DNA from: UBA9655 sp964597045
GTDB taxonomy: Bacteria; Pseudomonadota; Alphaproteobacteria; UBA9655
Direction of reading: 5' to 3'
NCBI GenBank assembly: GCA_964597045.1
Contig: CAZQWE010000002.1
Coordinates: forward strand, 124,001-188,000
DNA length: 64,000 nt
Shown: positions 23,859 through 32,497 of the stretch, in pieces
Position numbering within the stretch: the stretch's first letter is position 1
How the letters are laid out: each line of letters begins with the position of its first letter
Position numbers and translations under genes: made by a program
The notes under the pieces: generated by a model
Databases searched by the model: none
Seen by the model: the letters and a program-made list of their open reading frames with translations, nothing else
What the model was told of the DNA's origin: nothing

Positions 23859-25331
23859 ATGGAAGTCGCAAATGCTGAGTCTTCCTTTATACCTCAAGTA
23901 AACGAGTCCTTAGATCGTTTGCCTCCCCATAGCCTTGAGGCGGAGCAAGCTCTCCTTGGGGCTCTTCTCCACAATAATTTAGCATTTGAACGGGTTTCAG
24001 ATTTCCTTCGCCCAGAACACTTCTCAAATTCTACCCATAGCCGTATTTACGAAGCTATAACTCAACTCCTAAACCGTGGTCACATTGCCGACCCTATAAC
24101 ACTCAAAGAATATTTCGACAGAGATGACGCTCTTTCAGAAGTTGGGGGAGGACAATACTTAGCAGAGTTGGCAGCCTCTGTTATTTCTATAATCAATACA
24201 AATGATTATGGAAAAAAGATTTACGACTTTTACCTTCGAAGACAGCTTATCGATGTTGGAGAAAACATTGTTAATGAAGCTCATACTTTTGACCTCGATA
24301 TATCTGCAACACACCAAATTGAAATTGCCGAGAAAAAATTATTTGATCTAGCAACAAAAGGGCAGCAAGAGCGAGGCCTCCTAAGTTTCTCAACTGCTCT
24401 TAAACAAGCCCTTACAAGTGCTGAGATTGCTTACAAAAGAGATAGTAATGTTATTGGTGTGACGACGGGTTTTAAAAAACTTGATGAGTGTTTAGGGGGC
24501 TTTCATCCTTCCGATCTCATTATCCTTGCTGGTAGACCTTCTATGGGTAAAACCGCACTTGCCACAAACTTAGCTTATAATGCAGCATTGGCTTCACTAG
24601 AAAAGAATGAAGGTGCAAAGGTTGCCTTCTTTTCTCTTGAAATGTCAGCAGAACAACTTGCAAATCGAATCTTAGGTCAGGAATCCGGTCTCTCATCCGA
24701 TCTTATACGCAGGGGTGATATTGGAAAATCTGACTTTCCAAAGCTTATAGAAGTTTCTAATAAAATCAATGCATTACCATTCTTTATTGATGATACACCA
24801 GCTTTATCTGTTCCGGCTATTCGCACAAGAGCTCGACGCTTGATGCGTCAGGAAGGCCTGGGTATGATAGTCATTGACTACCTTCAGCTCATTGGATCGC
24901 CAGGTAGGAAGTCTGTCGAAAATCGCGTCCAAGAACTTTCTGATATTACCAGGGGACTTAAGGCACTCGCGAAAGAACTCAACGTGCCTGTATTAGCTTT
25001 ATCCCAACTTTCACGTGCTGTTGAGCAACGAGATGACAAAAGACCCCAGCTTGCAGATCTCAGGGAATCTGGCTCTATCGAGCAAGACGCCGATGTTGTT
25101 ATGTTCATATACCGTGAAGAATATTATCTCTCGCGAAAACGTCCTTCTGGCAGCGATGAAAAAGTGGCTGAATGGGAACGATCCTTAAGCTCCGTTGCAA
25201 ACACTGCAGAAGTGATTATGGCAAAGCAACGCCATGGTCCAATTGGTACTGTTAAACTTCATTTCGAAGGAAGACTTACAAAATTCACTGATCTTGCAGA
25301 AACTCATTACTTACCGGCTCGCCATGACTAA
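23859..25331 (+). CDS. dnaB: Replicative DNA helicase DnaB
   Basis: 490 residues from the ATG at 23859, which has GGGAG 5 bases upstream. The N-terminal domain contains LPPHSLEAEQALLGALL. The RecA-like motor carries Walker A GRPSMGKTA (about residue 227), KVAFFSLEMSAEQLANRIL, Walker B MIVIDYLQLI and ALSQLSRAVEQRDDKRPQLA (20 residues). It unwinds DNA at the fork as a hexameric ring. Its stop overlaps the alr start by 8 bases. Confidence 0.97.
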   Translation: MEVANAESSFIPQVNESLDRLPPHSLEAEQALLGALLHNNLAFERVSDFLRPEHFSNSTHSRIYEAITQLLNRGHIADPITLKEYFDRDDALSEVGGGQYLAELAASVISIINTNDYGKKIYDFYLRRQLIDVGENIVNEAHTFDLDISATHQIEIAEKKLFDLATKGQQERGLLSFSTALKQALTSAEIAYKRDSNVIGVTTGFKKLDECLGGFHPSDLIILAGRPSMGKTALATNLAYNAALASLEKNEGAKVAFFSLEMSAEQLANRILGQESGLSSDLIRRGDIGKSDFPKLIEVSNKINALPFFIDDTPALSVPAIRTRARRLMRQEGLGMIVIDYLQLIGSPGRKSVENRVQELSDITRGLKALAKELNVPVLALSQLSRAVEQRDDKRPQLADLRESGSIEQDADVVMFIYREEYYLSRKRPSGSDEKVAEWERSLSSVANTAEVIMAKQRHGPIGTVKLHFEGRLTKFTDLAETHYLPARHD

Positions 25332-26463
25332 TATTTCTTTTCCTCAAAAACCTTCTGTACCCCTGGCTCTCATTATTGATCTCGATGCTGTTGCCCACAA
25401 TTATCGTGCCCTTATCACTCAACTTAAGGAAGGAGCTATTTGCGCCGCCGTTCTTAAAGCAAATGCTTATGGAATGGGAATAAAGGAAGTTGCTCAACGA
25501 CTCTATCACGAAGGGTGTCGTCATTTCTTTGTCGCCCTCATTTCTGAAGGTATAGAACTCATGAGTATTCTCAAAAAGGATGCAGAGATTTTTATTCTGA
25601 ATGGTCTCAGAAAAGGGGATGAAGATATTTATGCCCACTTTAACCTAATCCCAGTCCTGGGAGATCCTCATCAAATCCACATTTGGAATTCCTTTTGCGA
25701 ACGGAAAGGAAAGTGCCTTAAGGCCGTTCTTCATTTTGATACAGGCATGACAAGAACAGGGCTGCCTTCAAAAGCAGTCCAGAACCTGGGGGTGTTACAA
25801 GTTTCAAATATGGAAATTGTTTGTGTTATGAGCCATTTAGTTTGCACCTATCAACCTGACCACCCCATGAATGAGATGCAAAGATTAAATTTTGAAACCC
25901 TTAAAAAGAAATTTCCGTTCGCAAAAGCAAGTCTTGCCAATAGTGGTGGATTTATGTTGGGGCAGAAATATCACATGGATATGATTCGACCAGGCCTTGC
26001 TTTTACGGGATGTCCAACAGCCGTTCCTAAAGGGTTTTACAAATATAAGCCCGCAATTAAAGCCTTTGCACAAATATTACAGATCAACGAAATCCAAGCT
26101 GGTGAATCTGTTGGCTATGATGCAACATTTGTCGCCAATAGAACTTCTCGGATTGCAACTCTGGGTGTAGGATATGCTGATGGGTATTTTCGTAATTTGA
26201 GCAACAAAGGAGAAGTTTTCTTCAATGGTCATAAATTACCAATTGTGGGAAGGATTTCAATGGATCTCATGACAATCGATGTAACAAGCTTAGATCCACA
26301 AACCATTCATCCTGGCGATTGGGTTGAGCTTTTTGGAGATAATATTCCCCTTCATGAAGTAGCAGAAAAGGCTGGAACTATTTCTTACGAACTTATCACC
26401 CGCTTAGGATCTCGATTTGAGAGATTTTACCTTACCTCCATTCAAGCAGAGGAGGCAGCTTAA
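25324..26463 (+). CDS. alr: Alanine racemase
   Basis: 379 residues. A PLP enzyme that makes D-alanine for peptidoglycan. The PLP lysine is in AVLKANAYGMGIKEVA near residue 40. The catalytic tyrosine segment is SVGYDATFVANRTSRIATLG, and VGRISMDLMTIDVT follows. LHFDTGMTRTGL is also typical. The start is ATG 25324, inside the dnaB stop region; an in-frame extension further upstream is the dnaB coding strand in another frame. It suggests a cell wall is retained. mlaE overlaps the stop by 1 base. Confidence 0.97.
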   Translation: MTNISFPQKPSVPLALIIDLDAVAHNYRALITQLKEGAICAAVLKANAYGMGIKEVAQRLYHEGCRHFFVALISEGIELMSILKKDAEIFILNGLRKGDEDIYAHFNLIPVLGDPHQIHIWNSFCERKGKCLKAVLHFDTGMTRTGLPSKAVQNLGVLQVSNMEIVCVMSHLVCTYQPDHPMNEMQRLNFETLKKKFPFAKASLANSGGFMLGQKYHMDMIRPGLAFTGCPTAVPKGFYKYKPAIKAFAQILQINEIQAGESVGYDATFVANRTSRIATLGVGYADGYFRNLSNKGEVFFNGHKLPIVGRISMDLMTIDVTSLDPQTIHPGDWVELFGDNIPLHEVAEKAGTISYELITRLGSRFERFYLTSIQAEEAA

Positions 26464-27248
26464 TGACCTGGGCTCTATCTAACATTGGAAAAATCTTCCT
26501 TGAGTTTCTAGGCTCAACAGGAAGATTGAGCATTTTCCTTTTCCAATCCATATCCCAAGGGTTAAGACCCCCCTATTATTTGCACCAAGTTTTCCGTCAG
26601 TTTTTTGAAATTGGATACCTATCCTTACCAGTCGTAGGCCTTACAGCCCTCTTTACGGGGATGGTTCTTGCTCTTCAAAGCTATACTGGTTTCTCAAGGT
26701 TCAATGCCGAAAGTGCTATTGCCAGCGTCATCGTTCTTTCCATGACAAGAGAATTAGGACCTGTTCTCGCAGGTCTTATGGTTGCAGGACGTATAGGTGC
26801 TGCGATGGCGGCTGAAATCGGAACCATGCGGGTAACTGAACAAATCGATGCCCTCGTAACTCTTTCTACTAATCCTCAGAAATACTTAATAGCTCCTAGG
26901 CTTCTCGCAGGCGTGACAATGCTCCCTCTCCTTGTCCTTGTAGCCGATATCATAGGTGTCTTTGGAGGTTATACCGTAAGTATTTATAGACTCGGCTTCA
27001 ACCCAGCTTCCTACCTCAAGCAAACTTTTGAATTTATGGAAATAGGAGATGTTACTTCAGGCCTTATCAAGGCTGCAGTATTTGGGTTTATAATCTCTTT
27101 AATGGGATGTTATCACGGCTTCAACTCAAAGGGTGGAGCCCAGGGCGTTGGAAAAGCAACAACTTATGCTGTTGTTTCTTCTTCAATCTTGATCCTGATC
27201 GCCAATTATATATTAACTTCACTTTTGTTTGAGCAAGGACGTCCATGA
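26463..27248 (+). CDS. mlaE: Phospholipid transport permease MlaE
   Basis: 261 residues, five or six membrane segments. PVVGLTALFTGMVLALQSYTGF (residues about 59-80), SMTRELGPVLAGLMVAGRIG (20) and AAMAAEIGTMRVTEQIDAL are the MlaE family signature. It is the inner-membrane permease of the system that keeps phospholipids out of the outer leaflet of the outer membrane. MlaF is next. The stop lies inside the first copy of a 23-base duplication caused by a repeat insertion. No mlaD or mlaC genes follow here. Confidence 0.95.
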   Translation: MTWALSNIGKIFLEFLGSTGRLSIFLFQSISQGLRPPYYLHQVFRQFFEIGYLSLPVVGLTALFTGMVLALQSYTGFSRFNAESAIASVIVLSMTRELGPVLAGLMVAGRIGAAMAAEIGTMRVTEQIDALVTLSTNPQKYLIAPRLLAGVTMLPLLVLVADIIGVFGGYTVSIYRLGFNPASYLKQTFEFMEIGDVTSGLIKAAVFGFIISLMGCYHGFNSKGGAQGVGKATTYAVVSSSILILIANYILTSLLFEQGRP

Positions 27249-27259
27249 CAATAAAATTC
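27237..27259. repeat. Left copy of a 23-base direct repeat flanking a family A insertion
   Basis: GGACGTCCATGACAATAAAA plus TTC at 27237-27259 recurs at 27362-27384 with one mismatch (T versus C). The copy spans the mlaE stop and an ATG at 27245 that would have been the mlaF start. From that ATG a short frame of 41 codons now runs through the insertion and stops. Confidence 0.93.
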
Positions 27260-27284
27260 TTTTCATCAAAAACACTACTTTCCG

Positions 27285-27344
27285 GCGTCATCCTCGCGAG
27301 TCCACCAGGAGCGAAGCGAGGGGGGACGCATGCGGGGATGACGC
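27285..27344. repeat. Family A palindromic element between mlaE and mlaF
   Basis: Begins GCGTCATCCTCGCGAG and ends GCGGGGATGACGC, so the ends are inverted copies of the family arms. The 34 bases between them are GC-rich (AGGAGCGAAGCGAGGGGGG). This is a shorter and diverged version of the znuA copy. It lies in the 102 bases between two copies of a 23-base direct repeat. Confidence 0.85.
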
Positions 27345-27361
27345 AAGGGGGTATGAGTGGG

Positions 27362-27384
27362 GGACGTCCATGACAACAAAATTC
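27362..27384. repeat. Right copy of the 23-base direct repeat, carrying the present mlaF start
   Basis: Matches 27237-27259 at 22 of 23 bases. It restores the ATG (27370) and first codons of mlaF after the insertion, so mlaF remained intact. Confidence 0.93.
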
Positions 27385-28149
27385 GCCATTAAGGATCTTC
27401 ACAAACATTTTGGATCAAAGCGCGTCCTGAATGGTGTTAATTTAGAAGTTAACACAGGCGAATCTGTAGCTATCATTGGGGGGTCAGGTACTGGTAAGTC
27501 TGTTCTTTTGAAGTGTTTATTGGGGCTTATTCATGCCGACTCAGGTTGTGTGAAGATGGACGGTCAGCAAATCCTAAAAGAAACAAAAGCTCAGAACGAA
27601 GCACGTCTTCGGGATATTGGAGTTATGTTTCAAGGATCAGCTCTCTTTGACAGCTTAACTGTATGGGAAAATGTGGCGTTTCGTCTTATTCACGCACAAC
27701 ATATGGACCGTAAACAAGCAAAAGCTATTGCCATCGAGAAACTCGCTTCTGTAGGGCTTAATGAAAAGGTCGCTGAACTCCCTCCCTGTCAAATCTCCGG
27801 TGGTATGCAACGCCGTGTAGCACTCGCTCGAGCCATTGCAACCCAACCTCATGTGTTGTTTTTTGATGAACCCACCTCTGGACTTGATCCTATTTTTAGC
27901 AGTGTTATCAATGACTTAATTCTCGCATGCGTTAAAGAGTTAGGCGCTACAGCCATCACAATCACCCATGACATGAAAATTGCGCGACATGTAGCAGACC
28001 GTATTGCCATGCTTTATGAAGGTAAGATTATCTGGTGCGGGCCTGCCAAGGAAATTGACAAATGTGACAACCCTTACGTACACCAATTCATTCATGGTCT
28101 CTCTAGAGGCCCAATAGAGCTTGAAACAGACCTGAAGCGAGTAGCTTAA
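27370..28149 (+). CDS. mlaF: Phospholipid transport ATPase MlaF
   Basis: 259 residues. ABC ATPase with Walker A GGSGTGKSVLLK (about residue 41), signature ISGGMQRRVALARA, Walker B VLFFDEPTSGLDP and TITHDMKIA. It drives MlaE. I chose ATG 27370 because MlaF starts with a short lead to the first beta strand (TKFAIKDLHKHFGSKRVLNG, 20 residues); the frame is open 47 codons upstream, but those codons come from the repeat insertion. GGGGGA lies upstream. The stop overlaps the radA ATG by 1 base. Confidence 0.93.
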   Translation: MTTKFAIKDLHKHFGSKRVLNGVNLEVNTGESVAIIGGSGTGKSVLLKCLLGLIHADSGCVKMDGQQILKETKAQNEARLRDIGVMFQGSALFDSLTVWENVAFRLIHAQHMDRKQAKAIAIEKLASVGLNEKVAELPPCQISGGMQRRVALARAIATQPHVLFFDEPTSGLDPIFSSVINDLILACVKELGATAITITHDMKIARHVADRIAMLYEGKIIWCGPAKEIDKCDNPYVHQFIHGLSRGPIELETDLKRVA

Positions 28150-29525
28150 TGGCGAAATCAACAACACATTTTGTCTGCCAAGCTTGTGGAAGTTGCTTTC
28201 CTAAATGGTCTGGTAAATGTGAAGGATGTCAAAGTTGGAACAGTCTCATAGAAGAATCAACGGTAGATTCATTTCAAAAAAGTACAACTCTTAAAGCCCA
28301 AAGAATAGAGTTTTCCTCACTCGAAGATGCCTCCCCCCCTCTCCCTCGTCTTCTCACGGGAATTGGAGAGTTTGATCGAGTTTGTGGTGGTGGCCTTGTT
28401 CCAGGTTCTGTGATACTCGTTGGAGGTGATCCTGGCATTGGTAAATCAACATTGATGCTTCAAGTGGCTGCAACCTTAAGTGCAAAAGTTCCCTGCGCCT
28501 ATATCTCTGGAGAAGAAGCAGCAGATCAAGTCAGATTGCGAGCCAAGAGGCTTCAGGTGTCTTCTTCGCCAGTTCAACTGGCAACGACCACTCTTATCGG
28601 TGATATCTTAAAGTCACTTCATCAAGGATCTCAAGTCGCTGTCATAGACTCCATACAGACGATGTATATAGAGGCCTTGGATGCAAGCCCTGGAAGTGTG
28701 TCTCAGGTAAGAGCAAGCGCCCATGAGCTTATCCGATTCGCGAAGAAGTACAATGTGGTCATTATCATTGTGGGTCATGTTACTAAGGAAGGCGTCATTG
28801 CTGGTCCTCGGGTTCTTGAGCATATGGTAGATACGGTTCTGTACTTTGAGGGTGAACGAGGGCACCATTTCCGAATTTTAAGGTCCGTAAAAAACCGTTT
28901 TGGTCCAACAGATGAAATTGGGGTTTTCGAAATGACCGATAAGGGTCTCCAAGAGGTGACAAATCCATCCGCCCTTTTCCTTCCCGACCGTCACGAAGGC
29001 ATCACAGGATCCTGTGTCTTCGCAGGTGTTGAGGGAACACGTCCTCTTCTCGTTGAAATTCAAAGTCTTTTAGCTCCTTCTTCACTCGCGACCCCTCGAA
29101 GAGCAGTTGTGGGATGGGATACAGCTCGCCTCTCCATGATTTTGGCAGTGCTTGAGACAAGATGTGGTCTTGTTTGCAGCAATCGAGATGTCTTTCTCAA
29201 TGTGGCAGGAGGCTTACGTATTGCAGAACCAGCTGCCGACCTTGCCGTTGCGGCCTCTTTACTTTCATCGATCGCCGAAACCTCTATCCCTGCTGATGCG
29301 GTTTTCTTTGGAGAAATTGGGCTTTCTGGTGAAATTAGACCCGTAAGTCAACAAGAAGCACGACTTAAAGAAGCCTCAAAACTTGGCTTTACGACAGCTT
29401 TTATTCCTAAACCAAGGAAGCCAATCTCCCTGCCTGAGATGACACTGATTCCCCTTGCACATCTTGCAGAACTCGCCCATTATCTAGAGGCAAATCCAAA
29501 ACAACGGAAGGCTTACGGAGGGTAG
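28149..29525 (+). CDS. radA: DNA repair protein RadA
   Basis: 458 residues. An N-terminal zinc finger has cysteines in VCQACGSCFPKWSGKCEGCQ (20). The RecA-like core has Walker A GGDPGIGKST (about residue 98), Walker B VAVIDSIQTMY and the RadA-specific KNRFG. The C-terminal Lon-like domain holds GGLRIAEPAADLAVAASLLS (20) and FFGEIGLSGEIRPV. RadA branch-migrates recombination intermediates. Complete. It is translationally linked to mlaF and followed by cvpA after 2 bases. Confidence 0.97.
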   Translation: MAKSTTHFVCQACGSCFPKWSGKCEGCQSWNSLIEESTVDSFQKSTTLKAQRIEFSSLEDASPPLPRLLTGIGEFDRVCGGGLVPGSVILVGGDPGIGKSTLMLQVAATLSAKVPCAYISGEEAADQVRLRAKRLQVSSSPVQLATTTLIGDILKSLHQGSQVAVIDSIQTMYIEALDASPGSVSQVRASAHELIRFAKKYNVVIIIVGHVTKEGVIAGPRVLEHMVDTVLYFEGERGHHFRILRSVKNRFGPTDEIGVFEMTDKGLQEVTNPSALFLPDRHEGITGSCVFAGVEGTRPLLVEIQSLLAPSSLATPRRAVVGWDTARLSMILAVLETRCGLVCSNRDVFLNVAGGLRIAEPAADLAVAASLLSSIAETSIPADAVFFGEIGLSGEIRPVSQQEARLKEASKLGFTTAFIPKPRKPISLPEMTLIPLAHLAELAHYLEANPKQRKAYGG

Positions 29526-29527
29526 GA

Positions 29528-30226
29528 ATGGAAGCCACAACATTTAATGTCGTTGACCTTGTTGTTTTAGCACTTATTGGCCTTTCCATATTTGTAGGCG
29601 TCGTCAGAGGAGTCACCCGGGAAGTTCTCGGGATTGCCGCCTGGATCGGAGCATTTGTAACAGTTTTTTATGGGCTCCCCTTTTTGCGACCCATCGGCAG
29701 AAAATATATAGAAAATCACACCATGGCGGACGGCGTTATTGCCATCCTGCTCTTTATTCTATCACTCGGTGTTTTTATCCTCATTAGCCGCACGATTTCA
29801 ACCCGAATTAAGATCAGTATCCTTGGAGGGATAGACCGTTCCCTGGGCCTTGTATTCGGATTTCTGAGAGGTATTCTCGTTGTTTGTTTGCTTTATATTG
29901 CGATTAATTTCTTCTTTCCTCCAGATGAAATTCCAGATGTTTTTAAAACTGCAAAATCAACGCCTTATTTAGAACTAGGAGCAAACGAACTGAAACGTCT
30001 GGTGCCTAAATATTACCTCCCTCAGGACATTTCAAAGGAAAATATTAACCCCTTGGACGCTGCGGATTTGTTAGAACATACCATCCCAACACTTGAAGAA
30101 ACAGTGAAAAACTTATCTACACTTAAACCGACGTCACCTAAGAAACCTGAAACTGAATATTCTGAAAAAGATAAGCAAGATCTGAATAAACTCATCGAAG
30201 AAAATGAAACAGCGACTCAAAAATAA
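29528..30226 (+). CDS. cvpA: CvpA family membrane protein
   Basis: 232 residues. Four membrane segments (about residues 8-27, 30-50, 66-86 and 103-125) match CvpA/colicin V production protein: VDLVVLALIGLSIFVGVVRG (20) at the start and LGLVFGFLRGILVVCLLYIA (20) later. The C-terminus is a long polar tail ending ENETATQK. In other bacteria CvpA affects envelope stress resistance; the molecular role is unsettled. The 3' end overlaps the next SDR gene by 23 bases. Confidence 0.9.
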   Translation: MEATTFNVVDLVVLALIGLSIFVGVVRGVTREVLGIAAWIGAFVTVFYGLPFLRPIGRKYIENHTMADGVIAILLFILSLGVFILISRTISTRIKISILGGIDRSLGLVFGFLRGILVVCLLYIAINFFFPPDEIPDVFKTAKSTPYLELGANELKRLVPKYYLPQDISKENINPLDAADLLEHTIPTLEETVKNLSTLKPTSPKKPETEYSEKDKQDLNKLIEENETATQK

Positions 30227-30926
30227 GATTGCCCTGATCACTGGAGGCTCTCGTGGGATTGGTGCCGCCATCGCCAAACGGTTTGCTGCTGAGGGTGCCC
30301 AACTTATCCTTGTTGCCCGAACATCTTCTGATCTTGAGAAGGTCGATGATGAAATTCAAAAGTTTGGTCCTCCTGCCGTGCTTGTTCCCTTTGACCTGAC
30401 CGACTTACCTCGTATTGATGACATGGCTAAGTCTATTGCTGAACGCTTTGGAAAGTTGGATATACTTGTAGGAAATGCTGGTATTTTAGGTCCTCTTACA
30501 CCTGTTACCCATATTCCTCAGAGTCTGTGGCACACCGTCATGACCACAAATCTCCACGCAAATTGGCATTTGTTGAGAGCTTTTGAACCGCTTCTAAAAG
30601 CAGCCCCCGACCCACGAGTTGTATTTGTAACAGGAGATACAAGAGATCCCTATGCTTATTGGGGGGCGTATTTAACAAGTAAATCCGCCCTAGAGATGAT
30701 GGCGAAGATCTATGCCTCCGAAGTCGCTCACACATCCATGAAAGTGAACTTGGTCAATCCTGGATCCATTGGAACAAGCATGTATGCTGAGTCATCACCT
30801 GGTATTGATCTGTCTCAAATAACACAGCCTGAAGCCATCACAGAAGCCTTCGTACGTGTAGCAGAAACCGCCTGCCCTTGGCACGGAGAGATTTTGTATG
30901 CTAAGGATAAGGAGTGGTTTGGATAA
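30204..30926 (+). CDS. Short-chain dehydrogenase/reductase
   Basis: 240 residues. Rossmann fold with the coenzyme loop ITGGSRGIGAAIAKRFA (TGxxxGIG), VGNAGILGPLTPV (the NNAG motif, here GNAG) and the catalytic YLTSK (YxxxK) in AYLTSKSALEMMAKI. The usual catalytic serine position reads VTGDTRD, so Ser may be replaced by Thr. This type resembles the YciK-like SDRs of alphaproteobacteria. Substrate unknown. The start overlaps cvpA by 23 bases. Confidence 0.88.
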   Translation: MKQRLKNKIALITGGSRGIGAAIAKRFAAEGAQLILVARTSSDLEKVDDEIQKFGPPAVLVPFDLTDLPRIDDMAKSIAERFGKLDILVGNAGILGPLTPVTHIPQSLWHTVMTTNLHANWHLLRAFEPLLKAAPDPRVVFVTGDTRDPYAYWGAYLTSKSALEMMAKIYASEVAHTSMKVNLVNPGSIGTSMYAESSPGIDLSQITQPEAITEAFVRVAETACPWHGEILYAKDKEWFG

Positions 30927-30937
30927 TAGGAGCTGTC

Positions 30938-32497
30938 ATGAATAAAGTCGCTGGAAGAATATTTCTTTTACTCTTTGTCTTTCATCTTTTTGATACCAAT
31001 CTAGTTCATGCATTTAGGGACAAAAAAGGTAGAGAAATTAAGCTTTCTTGGGATATCACCTTAACTGAGGATGATATGAAAGTTTCACACAGAAGTTACT
31101 TACCTCAAAAGAAACATTATGAAGAACGTGGCATTGAATTTACTAAATTTTTTGATGAATATAATGATGAAATGGTTCAAGAGCTCTTCTTGGAAAGGAG
31201 ATTTCCTGCCGAATCTAAAGAAAGAGAATTTCATTTATTGAGAGCAACACATGCAGACAGAAGTGTTGGTTTTGCTTATTTTAAAAAGAGAAACAAAGTC
31301 GGAAGTGCATTCTTTTTAGAGTTTATTGCACTCGATCCAGAGTATCAAGCTTGTGGAATTGGTGGAGAGCTTCTTTTTGAAATCAGGAGAAAATTTGAAA
31401 GGCTTAGACGTCTTTCATTAGATACACGTGTCTTTAATACAAATGGCCAAAAGTTTTATGAATCTCTCAGTTTTACTCCTGAAAGAGGAAAAAAAGTTGG
31501 ATACCTCCATTATGTTTGGGACTTAAATCGCTCCCACTCTTTAAGAAAGGGTGTCGTGGATAGCCTTCCTTATGATCTTTATGAATTAAACACTTTTGGA
31601 AGTCATGGACTTTTCATTCCTTCACAGTATCCTTTTCTGATACCGCCAGTTGTGGAAGAAGGGGTCGGCTTGCAAGTAACAAAGAAAACAAAGGATGGTA
31701 AAGTTATCTCAGGTATTATGGCTGTAATGCCTACTTCTTTAATTAAGCAGCAAGATGATGTAAAAAGCGTACCTCAAATGGGAGAATCTGAATTTGAGGC
31801 CTTTTTATCTGAGTTTCCAGATAGAAAGCCCGAAGTTTGTAATGTAAGAATTTGCACAAAAGATTTATCCCCATTGTATTCGACCATTTATGGCGAGCTC
31901 ACGAGTAGAGGCTTTCATGTGGCCTCCATTGATCACACTCAAATGACTCGCGAACATGCCCAGCAAATTCTTTTGTTGCATTGGTTAGCATCAGAAAACC
32001 ATGAGTCTATTGATCATATTTGCAGACCATCAAAACCATTTTTTGCCAGGATGTTAGGGGTCGGTATACAAGGCTCATATATGCCAGAAATGGGGACTGA
32101 TCAAAATGATAACAATGATTCTTCGCAACAACCAAACTTGCTGTACGCACTAGACATCGATGGCAGAATGGGCTCTGCTCCTAAATTGACATTGCTTCCA
32201 GGCAATTTACAGGATTTTATAATTCCTCTGTATACTTACTATGACATTGTATATATGAATAATGTCCTTCAATCGATGACTCTAGAAGGAGCTTTTGAGG
32301 CTTTAGAAAAAGTTTACGATCTTCTTGATGCAGGAGCTTCCTTTAGTGCCACAACATTCTCTAATACTGATGATGACGCATGGTTTTTAGATCCCTTGAA
32401 AATAGGGGAGATGCTTGAAAAGATTGGTTTTGTAGAAATTGGGTTTTTTCATAGAGATAAAGGTTTAAGTATTAGAGCCTATAAACCTATGGCTTAA
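30938..32497 (+). CDS. Exported GNAT-domain protein with methyltransferase-like C-terminus
   Basis: 519 residues from ATG 30938, with AATAGGAG before it. A signal peptide (MNKVAGRIFLLLFVFHLFDT, then NLVHA) leads into a GNAT domain (about 95-195) with the acetyl-CoA motif ALDPEYQACGIGGELL (QACGIGG, 137-143) and NGQKFYESLSF. The last 180 residues resemble the end of a class I methyltransferase: YDIVYMNNVLQSMTLEGAFE (20), then a beta hairpin; I do not see its SAM-binding glycine motif. Export of a GNAT protein is odd, since acetyl-CoA is cytosolic. It could act in a host. Function is inference. Confidence 0.65.
   Translation: MNKVAGRIFLLLFVFHLFDTNLVHAFRDKKGREIKLSWDITLTEDDMKVSHRSYLPQKKHYEERGIEFTKFFDEYNDEMVQELFLERRFPAESKEREFHLLRATHADRSVGFAYFKKRNKVGSAFFLEFIALDPEYQACGIGGELLFEIRRKFERLRRLSLDTRVFNTNGQKFYESLSFTPERGKKVGYLHYVWDLNRSHSLRKGVVDSLPYDLYELNTFGSHGLFIPSQYPFLIPPVVEEGVGLQVTKKTKDGKVISGIMAVMPTSLIKQQDDVKSVPQMGESEFEAFLSEFPDRKPEVCNVRICTKDLSPLYSTIYGELTSRGFHVASIDHTQMTREHAQQILLLHWLASENHESIDHICRPSKPFFARMLGVGIQGSYMPEMGTDQNDNNDSSQQPNLLYALDIDGRMGSAPKLTLLPGNLQDFIIPLYTYYDIVYMNNVLQSMTLEGAFEALEKVYDLLDAGASFSATTFSNTDDDAWFLDPLKIGEMLEKIGFVEIGFFHRDKGLSIRAYKPMA

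Noticed and set aside
25234..25323. A longer alanine racemase start inside dnaB
   Set aside because: The upstream residues are dnaB in another frame; alanine racemases begin near the chosen ATG at 25324.
26463..28149. mlaF starting at the left ATG (27245)
   Set aside because: That frame stops after 41 codons within the repeat; the intact gene begins at 27370.
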